Source: Carboxylicivirga taeanensis (GTDB taxonomy: Bacteria > Bacteroidota > Bacteroidia > Bacteroidales > Marinilabiliaceae). Taken from it: DNA of 64,000 nucleotides. Shown piece after piece: positions 1-8,199 of this stretch (position 1 is the stretch's first letter; the number at the start of each line of letters is the position of its first letter). Under the pieces are notes generated by a model. The model searched no databases and was not told the origin of the DNA. It saw nothing but the letters and a program-made list of their open reading frames with translations. A program made the translations under genes and the position numbers. The stretch lies in the NCBI RefSeq assembly GCF_051851475.1, contig NZ_JBPUSJ010000002.1, forward strand, positions 405,551 through 469,550, given 5' to 3'.

Positions 1-470
1 CCAAAAGGCTTCTCAATAATCAGGCGCTTAAACCCGGCTGTTTCCTCGCTTAAACCTTGCTTAGCCAGCTGTTCGGGAATAAACTCATACATGCTGGGGG
101 GCGTGGCTAAATAGTAGATGAAGTTGTTTTTCGTTTCGTACTGCTCATCCAGTTCGCGCAGTTTACCTTTTAGCAGGCAGTATTCATCCGGGGCTTTGGT
201 GTCGAACGAAAAATAGTGCAGCTTTTCCAGGTAGTCTTGCAGTTTATTTTCATTATCGGGCTTATTGAGGGCAAATTGCTCAATGCCGGTTTTCATTTTT
301 TCTCTGAAATCCGCATTACTTAAATCGGTTCTTCCCAGTCCCAATATGGCAAACTTATCCGGCAATAAGCCCTGATCGAACAGGTCAAAAACCGCTGGAA
401 TGAGTTTGCGGTAGGTCAAATCGCCCGAAGCGCCAAAAATAACAAGTATATGGTTTTTAGAATGATTCAT
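1..470 (-). CDS. zwf: Glucose-6-phosphate 1-dehydrogenase, N-terminal part (cut by window edge)
   Basis: The first 156 codons of a minus-strand gene are present; the rest lies beyond base 1. The enzyme oxidises glucose-6-phosphate with NAD(P)+ in the oxidative pentose phosphate pathway, in the cytoplasm. The frame starts MNHSKNHILVIFGASGDLT, which contains the Rossmann dinucleotide-binding signature GASGDLTYRKL (residues about 13-23). At the window edge it reads RLIIEKPFG, the conserved substrate-binding segment of the family (EKPFG). The start codon at 468-470 is the only ATG just ahead of the Rossmann motif. A weak -7-like element (TACTTTTA) lies at 511-518 on the minus strand. The upstream neighbour on the same strand ends at 637 with a terminator between, so zwf is probably transcribed on its own. 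Family assignment is firm. Confidence 0.95.
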   Translation of the reverse strand, partial: MNHSKNHILVIFGASGDLTYRKLIPAVFDLFDQGLLPDKFAILGLGRTDLSNADFREKMKTGIEQFALNKPDNENKLQDYLEKLHYFSFDTKAPDEYCLLKGKLRELDEQYETKNNFIYYLATPPSMYEFIPEQLAKQGLSEETAGFKRLIIEKPF

Positions 471-572
471 GCTTTTGCTCTTTTATCTGTTAGGCCAATG
501 CCCGATGCTTTAAAAGTACCGCAAGATAGTGAAGCGGCCTACAAACTAACAAGTGCCATTATCGGTTTGTTG

Positions 573-612
573 CAAAAAAAAATGGACAGCCTCATTTGTT
601 ATTGTGCTGTCC
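573..612 (-). terminator. Rho-independent terminator of the DUF5686 gene
   Basis: On the minus strand the arms GGACAGC and GCTGTCC (584-590 and 606-612) form a 7-bp stem with a 15-base loop, followed by a run of T (A-run at 574-582 on the plus strand). It lies just downstream of the gene ending at 637 and upstream of zwf. Confidence 0.8.
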
Positions 613-636
613 GTTCTTTGTTTTTGCAGTAATTGT

Positions 637-3279
637 CTAATTATTAATGTTGATGCCCACTCTTACTCCCCAGCGTGCATAGCTGCCGTCTTCGAAACCG
701 GCGAAGATACCGGCACTTCCAATCAGGAAAATCTGATTCATGCTGTAGCCTACTTCGAGGTAATTCTTAAACTGTGGCTGTGTCAGGTAGCTGGTGTATA
801 GATTTTCGGTCCACAGACGGTTACTTAGCCCGGGTAAAAACTTAAGTAATAAGTAAGGCGTTGTGTAGGAAACGTGGGCTTTGGCAAACCAATCGTTGGT
901 GCTGTGGCGGTAATCGTCGAGCAGCATAAAGGCATTCTCAAACGACTTAAAATTAAATGGTACCTCCGAGGTGTTGAAATGTTGGAAACGAGAGAAATGC
1001 ATGTGTTTGTTACTGAGGAAATAGCCGCCTTCGACCTGCCAGTTGAAGGCGTTGAAGATACCCCATTCTTTTTTCTGAGCAGCAGAAGCTCGCAGGATAT
1101 CATATTCCGAGTCGCTTTTGAAAACCCCGTTTATACCTTTTTGATAGTTTAATTTAAAAGTTGGATACTTTGAGCCATACAACAGCTTTTGTCCTTTGTA
1201 TATCCGGTAACGCATGCGTGGCGTATAGCTTATTTCGATCGAAGTAAACAAGTCGGTCTGATCCCCTAAATGCACAGGTGTTATCAGCTCGTTGTCTGGA
1301 ATATTATCAGCATACCGTTTATCCTGTTCTAAAACAGACCAGTTGGTGTTATTCTGTAATTGTTGGTACCAGCTATAGGAGGCTGCCAGATGCACCCGCA
1401 TGCCATGTATCAGGTCAAACGAGCCGTTGATGGCTGCGTAATCTTTCTGGTACAATTTCATATAATGGTCTTTGAAAAACAGGGAAGAGAACATGTTTAA
1501 GGTTCGGTCAATGCCGTATTGTCCATTAAAATCTTTACTTACCTGGCCGCCTGATACGCTAATGCGCCCATGTTTTAAGGGAGCAAAGGTGTAGGATGCA
1601 TCGGTAGACCATAATATTTTTTTGCGGGCAAAAGCATATTGCAGCATAGGGTCAATACGCAGCTTATGCAGCGAATCAAACTCATGTCTGATGGTGAATT
1701 TTTGCTGATAATTCCAGCCGTCAACCGCATTGAAATCAATCTGACTTAAGCCGATTAATCCGTGATAGGTAATTCGGGTGGATGAGTCGTTGGCATAAAA
1801 GCTGTGGCCAGATAGAAAACCACCGGAAGCTTTGCTAAAAGCCGAACGTTTTTTTTGTGCCTTCTTGAGCGTGTCTGTTTGCATGGTGGCCAGCTGAATA
1901 GAATCTTTTACTTCAAAGCTGCGCAGCTCATCACTGGTTAAAGGGATGGGCCGGATGGCTTGCCAATAGGCTGAGTCTCTTTTAGTGCTGTCCTTTCTGT
2001 GGGTAATCTTATACGTGTTTTTTATTTCCAGCGATTGATCTTTCTCTTCTTCTTTGCGCGATTCTTTTTCTATCAACCTCGACAGCTTAATCATTTCGCG
2101 ATTACTTAACTCTTCTTTGGCCAGGAGTTCCTCCATTTTTTGCTGTTGGCGCGTTGGCTCCTCAACTTTATCGGCTTGTTCTGCTGCCTTTTTCGCTGCT
2201 TCCTCAGCTGCATACTGCTGCATAAGCGTGTTGGGAACGGGCAGGGAGGTGTTTAGTTGGATATTGGAATATTTAACCGAGCCGGCATAGCGAAAATCGG
2301 CTTTGACGCCAAAAATCGATGCTTTGACAATAAAGCGGTGACTGATGGGCAGCCATGAGCGCTCTTTAACGGGGGCGTAAACCTGTTTAATAGTTATCTC
2401 GCCAAAAAAGGCGTTGTTGGTTACATCAATGGAGTGAATGTTCCAGAGGTTATCTACAATATAAATGTATCCGCTATAGGTTTGCTGACTCTTGCGTTTG
2501 GGAACAACTTTTATCTTGTTCACTGCCACCTCGCCTTCGTAAAAGAAGCCTTCATACACAAACTTGTAGTGAGCAAAAGCGTTGGGCGCCAGGGGTGAAA
2601 TGGCCATGTCCTGATGGGGTTCGTAAAAGCTGTAGGCTATATAGCCCATCACATCTTCATCGTTGGAGCCGGGGAAGGTACTGCGTGATGAGATGACTGT
2701 ATGCTGGTAATTATCGGGCGCTTTAAACTCAATGTTGTTCATGGACTCCATGGTGTAGGTTTTTCCTTCTTCAATAACCACTTCATTGTCGTTCACCTCG
2801 GCCTTCATCATCTTTTGAACCAGTTTAGGAATTTTTTTCATCAGCAGGCTTCCTTTTAGGTATACCTCGGCTTTGTATTGTTCTGTTTGGCGCTGATAAT
2901 AGGGAGCCAGGCTAATGGCTTTACGCATGATGGGGTAGGCCGGGTCTTCACCTCCCGAGTACACTCTTACTTCTTTGATGCGATACTCTTGCTTTTTCAG
3001 GGTGATGTTATGGGTAACAGAATTCCCATTGATATTTACGCTCACTTCGGTTTTCTGGAAACCAAGCCCCTGAAAAATAATTGTGTATTGGCCGTTGGGA
3101 AGCTGTATTTCATATTCTCCCAAACCGTTGGTGGTGGTGCCGGTAGTTGTTTCTTTTACATAGATGGTTGCAAACGGAATGGAATTGCCTTCTTCGTCGT
3201 TGACGGTTCCTTTAACACCTTGTGCCATTGTGAGCAATGGCAATAGCAATAACACTCCAACCAAATAAATTTTAGTCAT
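637..3279 (-). CDS. DUF5686 outer-membrane protein with N-terminal carboxypeptidase-regulatory-like domain
   Basis: 880 residues. A signal peptide (MTKIYLVGVLLLLPLLTMAQ) is followed at about residues 20-105 by a CarboxypepD_reg-like beta-sandwich (GTVNDEEGNSIPFATIYVKE), the domain that also heads SusC-type transporters. Residues about 110-880 match my memory of the DUF5686 family: a periplasmic part, a charged Glu/Lys/Gln-rich linker (about 345-425), then a C-terminal part rich in alternating aromatic residues typical of an outer-membrane beta-barrel. DUF5686 proteins are common in Bacteroidota and have no settled function. The gene is monocistronic, with a -7/-33 promoter upstream and a terminator downstream. 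Family call is good, role unknown. Confidence 0.85.
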   Translation of the reverse strand: MTKIYLVGVLLLLPLLTMAQGVKGTVNDEEGNSIPFATIYVKETTTGTTTNGLGEYEIQLPNGQYTIIFQGLGFQKTEVSVNINGNSVTHNITLKKQEYRIKEVRVYSGGEDPAYPIMRKAISLAPYYQRQTEQYKAEVYLKGSLLMKKIPKLVQKMMKAEVNDNEVVIEEGKTYTMESMNNIEFKAPDNYQHTVISSRSTFPGSNDEDVMGYIAYSFYEPHQDMAISPLAPNAFAHYKFVYEGFFYEGEVAVNKIKVVPKRKSQQTYSGYIYIVDNLWNIHSIDVTNNAFFGEITIKQVYAPVKERSWLPISHRFIVKASIFGVKADFRYAGSVKYSNIQLNTSLPVPNTLMQQYAAEEAAKKAAEQADKVEEPTRQQQKMEELLAKEELSNREMIKLSRLIEKESRKEEEKDQSLEIKNTYKITHRKDSTKRDSAYWQAIRPIPLTSDELRSFEVKDSIQLATMQTDTLKKAQKKRSAFSKASGGFLSGHSFYANDSSTRITYHGLIGLSQIDFNAVDGWNYQQKFTIRHEFDSLHKLRIDPMLQYAFARKKILWSTDASYTFAPLKHGRISVSGGQVSKDFNGQYGIDRTLNMFSSLFFKDHYMKLYQKDYAAINGSFDLIHGMRVHLAASYSWYQQLQNNTNWSVLEQDKRYADNIPDNELITPVHLGDQTDLFTSIEISYTPRMRYRIYKGQKLLYGSKYPTFKLNYQKGINGVFKSDSEYDILRASAAQKKEWGIFNAFNWQVEGGYFLSNKHMHFSRFQHFNTSEVPFNFKSFENAFMLLDDYRHSTNDWFAKAHVSYTTPYLLLKFLPGLSNRLWTENLYTSYLTQPQFKNYLEVGYSMNQIFLIGSAGIFAGFEDGSYARWGVRVGININN

Positions 3280-3313
3280 AGGTTATGAGTTAGATTAGCG
3301 GTTTAAGTTATAG

Positions 3314-3342
3314 TAAAGATACTTATTCGATGTAAAATGCAA
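3314..3342 (-). promoter_or_regulatory. Bacteroidota-type promoter of the DUF5686 gene
   Basis: On the minus strand TTG at 3340-3342 and TATCTTTA at 3314-3321 (one mismatch to TAnnTTTG) are separated by 18 bases and lie about 35 bases upstream of the ATG at 3279. Confidence 0.55.
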
Positions 3343-3606
3343 AGACTCGCTAAAGAGCTATCAGCATTATCTCAACGTATGGCGTTTAACATTCAATATA
3401 AGTTACAGAAGCATCAATGAAAAATTTAAAAAAATCTATCGATGCTGAATGCTGAGCTAAGGTATGAGGTACGACAGGCCTTATTTGGGCATCCTAATTA
3501 TAGCTGATTACAGCAGGCAGCCATAGGAGCTTTGTCAGCTCCTTGTTGCCGCTACATTGCTCTACTGGCAAGAATAAAGGTAGGGTTAGTCCCAGATGGG
3601 TATTTT
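3343..3606. other. Intergenic spacer without a recognisable gene
   Basis: Together with the promoter this gap is 327 bases. It holds a short hairpin (GGAGCT/AGCTCC around 3527-3543) that may belong to the terminator of the minus-strand DUF481-like gene. I see no coding frame or repeat. Confidence 0.5.
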
Positions 3607-4368
3607 TTAGAATTTCAGGCTAAATGAATTATTTACGGTGTAGAACAGCTGATCAACATCTGGCGGCACCAGGTTGTCGTAATCAAACCGGAGGTACAGT
3701 GCAAACGAGAACATTTTGGTTATTTTAACATTAAACTTCGTTTCGCTCCAGATACGAAAGTCAGCCGGATCGGAATAGTCCGGTTCGTAATAGGTACTGT
3801 GCGACAACGATGCGCTAGGCGACATTTGCCAGTCGGTTGATAGCATGGAGCTGAATTTGACCAAGCTTTTACGGCGCTCATAATCACTGGTTTCGAACAG
3901 CTCGTTGAGGTAAATCGTGTAGGCGACTAAAAACAATGAGAATTTCTCCTTATCGGCTATGTTAAAGCGGGGGCCGCCTCCCATAATATGGCGGTGTTTC
4001 AGTTGCTTAACCCGGTTGTATTGATACTGGTAGAAAGCTTCTGCAATAATGATTTTATCGGGCACCCAATAATTGTATTTAAACATCAACCCGCCATTGT
4101 TTACGTTGCGTTCATCATTAACTTTGCTGTAGCTAATATCCGAGGAAAAAAGGTAGGTGTTGTCATTGTCGTTGTACTGTAGTTTCAACCTCGACATTAA
4201 TTGCATCATATCCGTGGTGGTGTGCACAAAATTAAGGCCCAGGTTAACATCGCCCTGAAATCCTTTATTGGGATTTTTTGTGCGTCGTTTATCAATGCTA
4301 ACGATTTGAGCCGAAAGCGATAGGCTAAAAAGAGTTAAAATTAAAATGCTTGTTAGTTGCTTGAGCAT
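3607..4368 (-). CDS. DUF481-like outer-membrane protein
   Basis: 253 residues from the chosen start. The frame is open to an ATG at 4404, but I choose the ATG at 4366-4368: it begins a clean signal peptide (MLKQLTSILILTLFSLSLSA), and the probable -7 element at 4387-4394 lies downstream of the longer start. The mature part has alternating hydrophobic strands with many Tyr and Asn (for example YWVPDKIIIAEAFYQYQYNR) and ends in a Phe (SFSLKF), typical of outer-membrane beta-barrels. The overall look is that of the DUF481 family of barrel proteins. No enzymatic role is evident. It is divergent from the aminotransferase gene at 4541. Confidence 0.7.
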   Translation of the reverse strand: MLKQLTSILILTLFSLSLSAQIVSIDKRRTKNPNKGFQGDVNLGLNFVHTTTDMMQLMSRLKLQYNDNDNTYLFSSDISYSKVNDERNVNNGGLMFKYNYWVPDKIIIAEAFYQYQYNRVKQLKHRHIMGGGPRFNIADKEKFSLFLVAYTIYLNELFETSDYERRKSLVKFSSMLSTDWQMSPSASLSHSTYYEPDYSDPADFRIWSETKFNVKITKMFSFALYLRFDYDNLVPPDVDQLFYTVNNSFSLKF

Positions 4369-4386
4369 GTCACTACCTTTTTTTGA

Positions 4387-4394
4387 CAAAAATA
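4387..4394 (-). promoter_or_regulatory. -7 element of the DUF481-like gene
   Basis: Minus-strand TATTTTTG fits TAnnTTTG; transcription would begin near 4381, between the long (4404) and short (4368) start codons, which supports the short start. No convincing -33 TTG was found. Confidence 0.5.
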
Positions 4395-4490
4395 AGTTTT
4401 CCATTGAGATGATGAAAATGTTAGTATTTTCGCTTAGTTGACAGATGTGAAAAGATGTTTAAAATCATAAAAAATGTATTGTATTAACTC

Positions 4491-4498
4491 TAAATTTG
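4491..4498 (+). promoter_or_regulatory. -7 element of the aminotransferase gene
   Basis: TAAATTTG matches TAnnTTTG and lies 43 bases before the ATG at 4541. No well-spaced -33 TTG is visible. Confidence 0.5.
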
Positions 4499-4540
4499 CC
4501 TGTCACAGTTCGTAATTAAAACCCTTTAAACAATATAAAA

Positions 4541-5740
4541 ATGCCTACAATATCAGACAGAGGACTACAGATGCCGGCTTCTCCCATTCGAAAGTTGGTA
4601 CCTTATGCAGAAGCTGCCAAAGCTCGAGGTGCCAAGGTGTATCATCTAAATATTGGACAACCTGATATTAATACACCCAAAGTGGCTTTGGATGCTATCC
4701 GCAATATCGATTTGAAAGTGGTTGAGTACAGCCATTCAGCGGGGATTGTCAGCTATCGAAAAAAGTTGGCAAAAATGTATCAAAGCATCAATATAAATGT
4801 AGATGAGAATGAAATTTTGGTAACAGCCGGCGGTTCAGAGGCCATTACTTTTGCATTCTTATCGTGTTTAAATCCAGGGGATGAGGTGATTATTCCAGAG
4901 CCATTCTATGCCAACTACAATGGATTTGCGGTTTCGGCTGGTGTGGTGGTAAAGCCCATCCGTTCGAGTATTGAAGATGGATTTGCTTTGCCGGCTATCG
5001 AAGAGTTCGAAAAAATGCTTACCCCCAAAACCAAAGCAATAGTTATATGTAACCCCAATAACCCAACTGGTTACCTGTATTCTCAGGAGGAGATGGACCA
5101 ACTGAAACAAATTGTATTGAAGCACGATTTATATTTGTTTTCAGATGAGGTGTACCGCGAATTTTGTTACGATGGGGAGACACATATTTCGGCCATGCAT
5201 CTTGAGGGGATTGAAAACAACGTGGTGATGTTCGACTCCGTGTCGAAACGCTACAGTGAGTGTGGTGTGCGTATTGGCGCGTTGGTAACAAAAAATAAGG
5301 ACATTATTAATACGGCCCTTAAGTTCGGTCAGGCACGCCTGAGCCCTCCGGGATTTGGACAGATAGCTGCCGAAGCCTCACTTGATACGCCCAAAGAATA
5401 TTTTGACGAGGTGTATAATGAGTATATCGAACGTCGTAACTTCCTGGTGGAAGGATTGAATAAAATAGAAGGAGTGTATACTCCAACTCCTAAAGGTGCT
5501 TTCTATACGGTAGCTAGGTTACCCATTGATGATTCGGACAAATTCTGTCAGTGGATATTAAGTGACTTTGAGTATAACGGACAAACGGTGATGATGGCGC
5601 CCGCCTCTGGGTTTTACAGTACGCCCGGGGCCGGAAAAAATGAGGTGCGGATTGCCTATGTGCTGAATAAGGATGACTTGGGCAATGCTTTACAAACCTT
5701 GGAGCAGGCCCTTAAAGTGTATCCGGGGCGCACTATCTGA
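4541..5740 (+). CDS. Class I/II PLP-dependent aminotransferase (aspartate aminotransferase-like)
   Basis: 399 residues, the usual length for fold-type I aminotransferases. It transfers amino groups between an amino acid and a 2-oxo acid using pyridoxal phosphate, in the cytoplasm. Visible signatures are the substrate-side motif NIGQPDI near residues 37-43, the NPNNPTG motif around residues 172-178, SDEVYREF around 202-209, and the PLP-binding lysine in SVSKRYSECGVRIG (Lys236) with the phosphate-binding Arg in the same segment. The substrate cannot be read from the sequence; aspartate is the default for this subgroup. It has its own -7 element and a following palindrome, so it appears monocistronic. 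Confidence 0.9.
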   Translation: MPTISDRGLQMPASPIRKLVPYAEAAKARGAKVYHLNIGQPDINTPKVALDAIRNIDLKVVEYSHSAGIVSYRKKLAKMYQSININVDENEILVTAGGSEAITFAFLSCLNPGDEVIIPEPFYANYNGFAVSAGVVVKPIRSSIEDGFALPAIEEFEKMLTPKTKAIVICNPNNPTGYLYSQEEMDQLKQIVLKHDLYLFSDEVYREFCYDGETHISAMHLEGIENNVVMFDSVSKRYSECGVRIGALVTKNKDIINTALKFGQARLSPPGFGQIAAEASLDTPKEYFDEVYNEYIERRNFLVEGLNKIEGVYTPTPKGAFYTVARLPIDDSDKFCQWILSDFEYNGQTVMMAPASGFYSTPGAGKNEVRIAYVLNKDDLGNALQTLEQALKVYPGRTI

Positions 5741-5791
5741 TGCGTTGATATGACCGTATGAGGCCGGTACGGGCTCATAAACTTTTTTAAA

Positions 5792-5829
5792 CAACGGGTA
5801 ACTGGTGGCTAAGCTGCAGTTACCCGTTG
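5792..5829 (+). terminator. Long hairpin after the aminotransferase gene
   Basis: A perfect 13-bp stem (CAACGGGTAACTG / CAGTTACCCGTTG, 5792-5804 and 5817-5829) encloses a 12-base loop. No T-run follows, so termination may be imperfect. Confidence 0.6.
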
Positions 5830-5870
5830 ACTATTTAATTGGTGGCTCATTATTCTTTCCCGTCTTTTTC

Positions 5871-5878
5871 TAACTTTG
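5871..5878 (+). promoter_or_regulatory. -7 element before the FtsX-like permease
   Basis: TAACTTTG, a perfect TAnnTTTG match, lies only 17 bases before the TTG start at 5895, implying a very short leader. No well-spaced -33 element is visible. Confidence 0.5.
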
Positions 5879-5894
5879 TACAAAATCATGCACA

Positions 5895-7139
5895 TTGAAT
5901 ATCGAACTTTTTATTGCGAAAAAAATTGCGTCAGGCGGTCTTGTTGGTAAAAAACTGGCCGGTCCAGTTATCAAAGTTGCTACCTTGGGTATCATCCTGG
6001 GGATGGTGGTCATGATCATCTCGTTGGCAGTAGGCTTCGGCTTTAAGGGGGAGATACGAGAGAAAATCAGTGGCTTTGCTTCGCACATTCAAATAATGAG
6101 CTACGATTACAATTATTCGCCTGAAACCAATCCAATTACAATTGATTCATCGCTCGAGGAAAGTATACAAGAAATTGAAGGGGTTAGCTATGTGCAGCGC
6201 TTCGCAACAAAGCCAGGTATCATAAAAGCCAATGAACTAATTCAGGGAGTCGTTCTCAAAGGGGTTGACAGCAGCTATGACTGGGAGTTTATTCAGTCCA
6301 TTCTGGTGGAAGGGCGTTTGCCGGTTTTTACCGATTCCATTCGTTCGGATGAGGTGCTTGTTTCTGAGGATATAGCACGACTGTTAAACTTGAGTGTGGG
6401 TGACGATATTCGCATGTATTTTATTCAGGACAGAGCCCTTGCCAGACGTTTCACCATAACCGGTATCTATAACTCGCATTTCCCTGAGTACGATAAACTC
6501 TTCGCATTCGTTGATCTTCGCCACATACAAAAGCTCAATGGTTGGGAAGCCAATCAAATTTCGGGTTATGAAGTGGGAGTGACATCTTTTGATTTAATGC
6601 ATCCGGTGAACGATGCAATTTATTACCTGACCAGTGCCCGAATTGAAGAAAACGGAACCATGCTGCGGAACCGAACCATAGAACAGTTGCAGCCCCAGAT
6701 ATTTGGCTGGCTCGATTTGCTCGATACCAATGTGTATGTCATTTTAGTTCTCATCATATTGGTGGCGAGTTTTAATATGATATCTGGTATTCTCATCCTC
6801 ATCCTTGAACGTACCAATATGATTGGTATTCTTAAGGCTTTAGGAGCCGAAGACTGGAGTTTAAGAAAAGTCTTTGTTTACCTTTCAGGGTTTATAATTG
6901 GCCGGGGTTTATTATGGGGAAATATCATCGGGATATTGTTATGCATCGTTCAGCATTACACTCAAATAATCACGCTTGATCCCTCAAGCTATTACCTGTC
7001 CACAGTGCCCATTTACATTACGCCCCTTGATTTATTTCTACTCAATGCCGGCGTTTTGTTCATCACCATGGGAATGATGCTGGGGCCATCGTATCTGGTC
7101 TCCCGAATTCTTCCGGTGCGGGCCATTCGATTTAATTAA
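5895..7139 (+). CDS. FtsX/LolE-type ABC transporter permease
   Basis: 414 residues. The layout is that of lipoprotein-releasing (LolC/LolE) permeases: a short cytoplasmic start (NIELFIAKKIA), a first membrane helix around residues 24-48, a periplasmic MacB_PCD-like domain (about 50-255), and three C-terminal membrane helices (about 275-305, 325-355, 378-403) forming the FtsX domain. In Bacteroidota a single such permease usually pairs with an ATPase encoded elsewhere; none is adjacent here. The start is taken as TTG at 5895 because a stop lies at 5871 in the same frame and the family normally begins with this Asn-x-Glu-Leu-Phe-Ile-Ala stretch. An ATG at 5888 is out of frame. Role by family: extraction of lipoproteins from the inner membrane or a related export step. 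Confidence 0.85.
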   Translation: MNIELFIAKKIASGGLVGKKLAGPVIKVATLGIILGMVVMIISLAVGFGFKGEIREKISGFASHIQIMSYDYNYSPETNPITIDSSLEESIQEIEGVSYVQRFATKPGIIKANELIQGVVLKGVDSSYDWEFIQSILVEGRLPVFTDSIRSDEVLVSEDIARLLNLSVGDDIRMYFIQDRALARRFTITGIYNSHFPEYDKLFAFVDLRHIQKLNGWEANQISGYEVGVTSFDLMHPVNDAIYYLTSARIEENGTMLRNRTIEQLQPQIFGWLDLLDTNVYVILVLIILVASFNMISGILILILERTNMIGILKALGAEDWSLRKVFVYLSGFIIGRGLLWGNIIGILLCIVQHYTQIITLDPSSYYLSTVPIYITPLDLFLLNAGVLFITMGMMLGPSYLVSRILPVRAIRFN

Positions 7140-7392
7140 AAATTACTGTCCGTTAAGGATACACGGATGTACGTATTCGGACGAATACTTTAACGTTGCA
7201 ACTCTGTAAAAATTTTTATGGTGTTTGTATTGTAATTTTATTGCCTTTAATGAACCTTGATAATCAAGGCATTAATCTAATAAGTACACTATTTTTTTAT
7301 TCGCTCGGAGATAAATTAGCTAAAATGGTATGGTTGTTGATTTAACACGACCAAATACTTAATTAAGGTTTAAGTTAATAAATGGGACAAAT
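7140..7392. other. AT-rich spacer after the permease gene
   Basis: About 250 bases before the terminator at 7393; no coding frame, repeat or RNA gene is recognisable. With the terminator and promoter the gene-free stretch is 7140-7512. Confidence 0.5.
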
Positions 7393-7415
7393 AGCCGGGA
7401 ACGCCCGGCTTTTTT
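7393..7415 (+). terminator. Rho-independent terminator
   Basis: AGCCGGG / CCCGGCT (7393-7399 and 7404-7410) with an AACG loop is followed by a T-run at 7410-7415. It lies about 250 bases after the permease stop. Confidence 0.85.
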
Positions 7416-7497
7416 ATGCCCAAAATTCAGCAGAGCCATAGGATTAATCGTTACAATTCCTTAACTTAAAAGAGAACAAACAAGCTGGTTGATGAGT

Positions 7498-7505
7498 TAC
7501 TTTTG
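7498..7505 (+). promoter_or_regulatory. -7 element of the NUDIX gene
   Basis: TACTTTTG matches TAnnTTTG and ends 7 bases before the ATG at 7513, so the transcript may be leaderless or nearly so, or translation may begin at the second ATG (7519). Confidence 0.5.
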
Positions 7506-7512
7506 TAGGTAA

Positions 7513-8199
7513 ATGACAATGGACAAGGAAATAAAACTGCTGACACAGGCACTTACAGGTCCGCTTCCTGGTGTTGATGCACAGAGGCGAATGTCACCTT
7601 CGGTGCGTGCCACTCATGTTACAAAATACGATTGTACACAGGCACGTTCCAGTAGTGTGCTTATTCTGCTTTATAAAAAAAATGGGCAATGGTTCATTCC
7701 TTTGATACAACGCACTAAATACGAAGGAGCACACAGCGGGCAAGTGAGTCTGCCGGGTGGTAAATGTGAAGAGAGTGATTTTTCATTTTTAGATACAGCA
7801 CTGAGGGAGGCTGAAGAGGAGGTAGGTATTAACCGAAACGATCTGACATTTATCAGTGAGATGAGCTCGCTGTACATACCCAACTCGAATTTTATTGTGT
7901 ATCCTCAGGTGTGCATAACCAGAGAATTACCTGTTTTTGTTCCAGATCTGCGCGAGGTGGAAACAGTAATAGAAGCGCCATTGAACCGCTTGCTGGCTCC
8001 CGATACCATCCATCGCTTTACCCGCACAATTAACGGTATAGTGGTAAACGCTCCTTTTTATAAGATCGATGATTATGTCATTTGGGGTGCAACCGCTATG
8101 ATACTGAGTGAGTTTCTTGCCCTTATTGCAGCTTGCGAATTATTTGCTAATCCGCAAGCACATTTTTATAATGAGTATAACGCTCCAGAATGTCACTAA
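7513..8199 (+). CDS. NUDIX hydrolase, coenzyme A diphosphatase type
   Basis: 228 residues. NUDIX enzymes hydrolyse nucleoside diphosphates linked to another moiety. The Nudix box is visible at about residues 81-104 (GGK...REAEEEVGI). It is preceded by the extra signature of the CoA pyrophosphatase subgroup (LIQRTKYEGAHSGQVSLPGG; compare LLTxR...GxVxFPGG), so CoA or a CoA derivative is the likely substrate, in the cytoplasm. The N-terminal 40 residues are a typical leader for the Bacteroidota members. Starts at 7513 and 7519 are both possible. The 3' end overlaps the 3' end of the convergent mltF gene by 53 bases (8147-8199). Confidence 0.9.
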   Translation: MTMDKEIKLLTQALTGPLPGVDAQRRMSPSVRATHVTKYDCTQARSSSVLILLYKKNGQWFIPLIQRTKYEGAHSGQVSLPGGKCEESDFSFLDTALREAEEEVGINRNDLTFISEMSSLYIPNSNFIVYPQVCITRELPVFVPDLREVETVIEAPLNRLLAPDTIHRFTRTINGIVVNAPFYKIDDYVIWGATAMILSEFLALIAACELFANPQAHFYNEYNAPECH

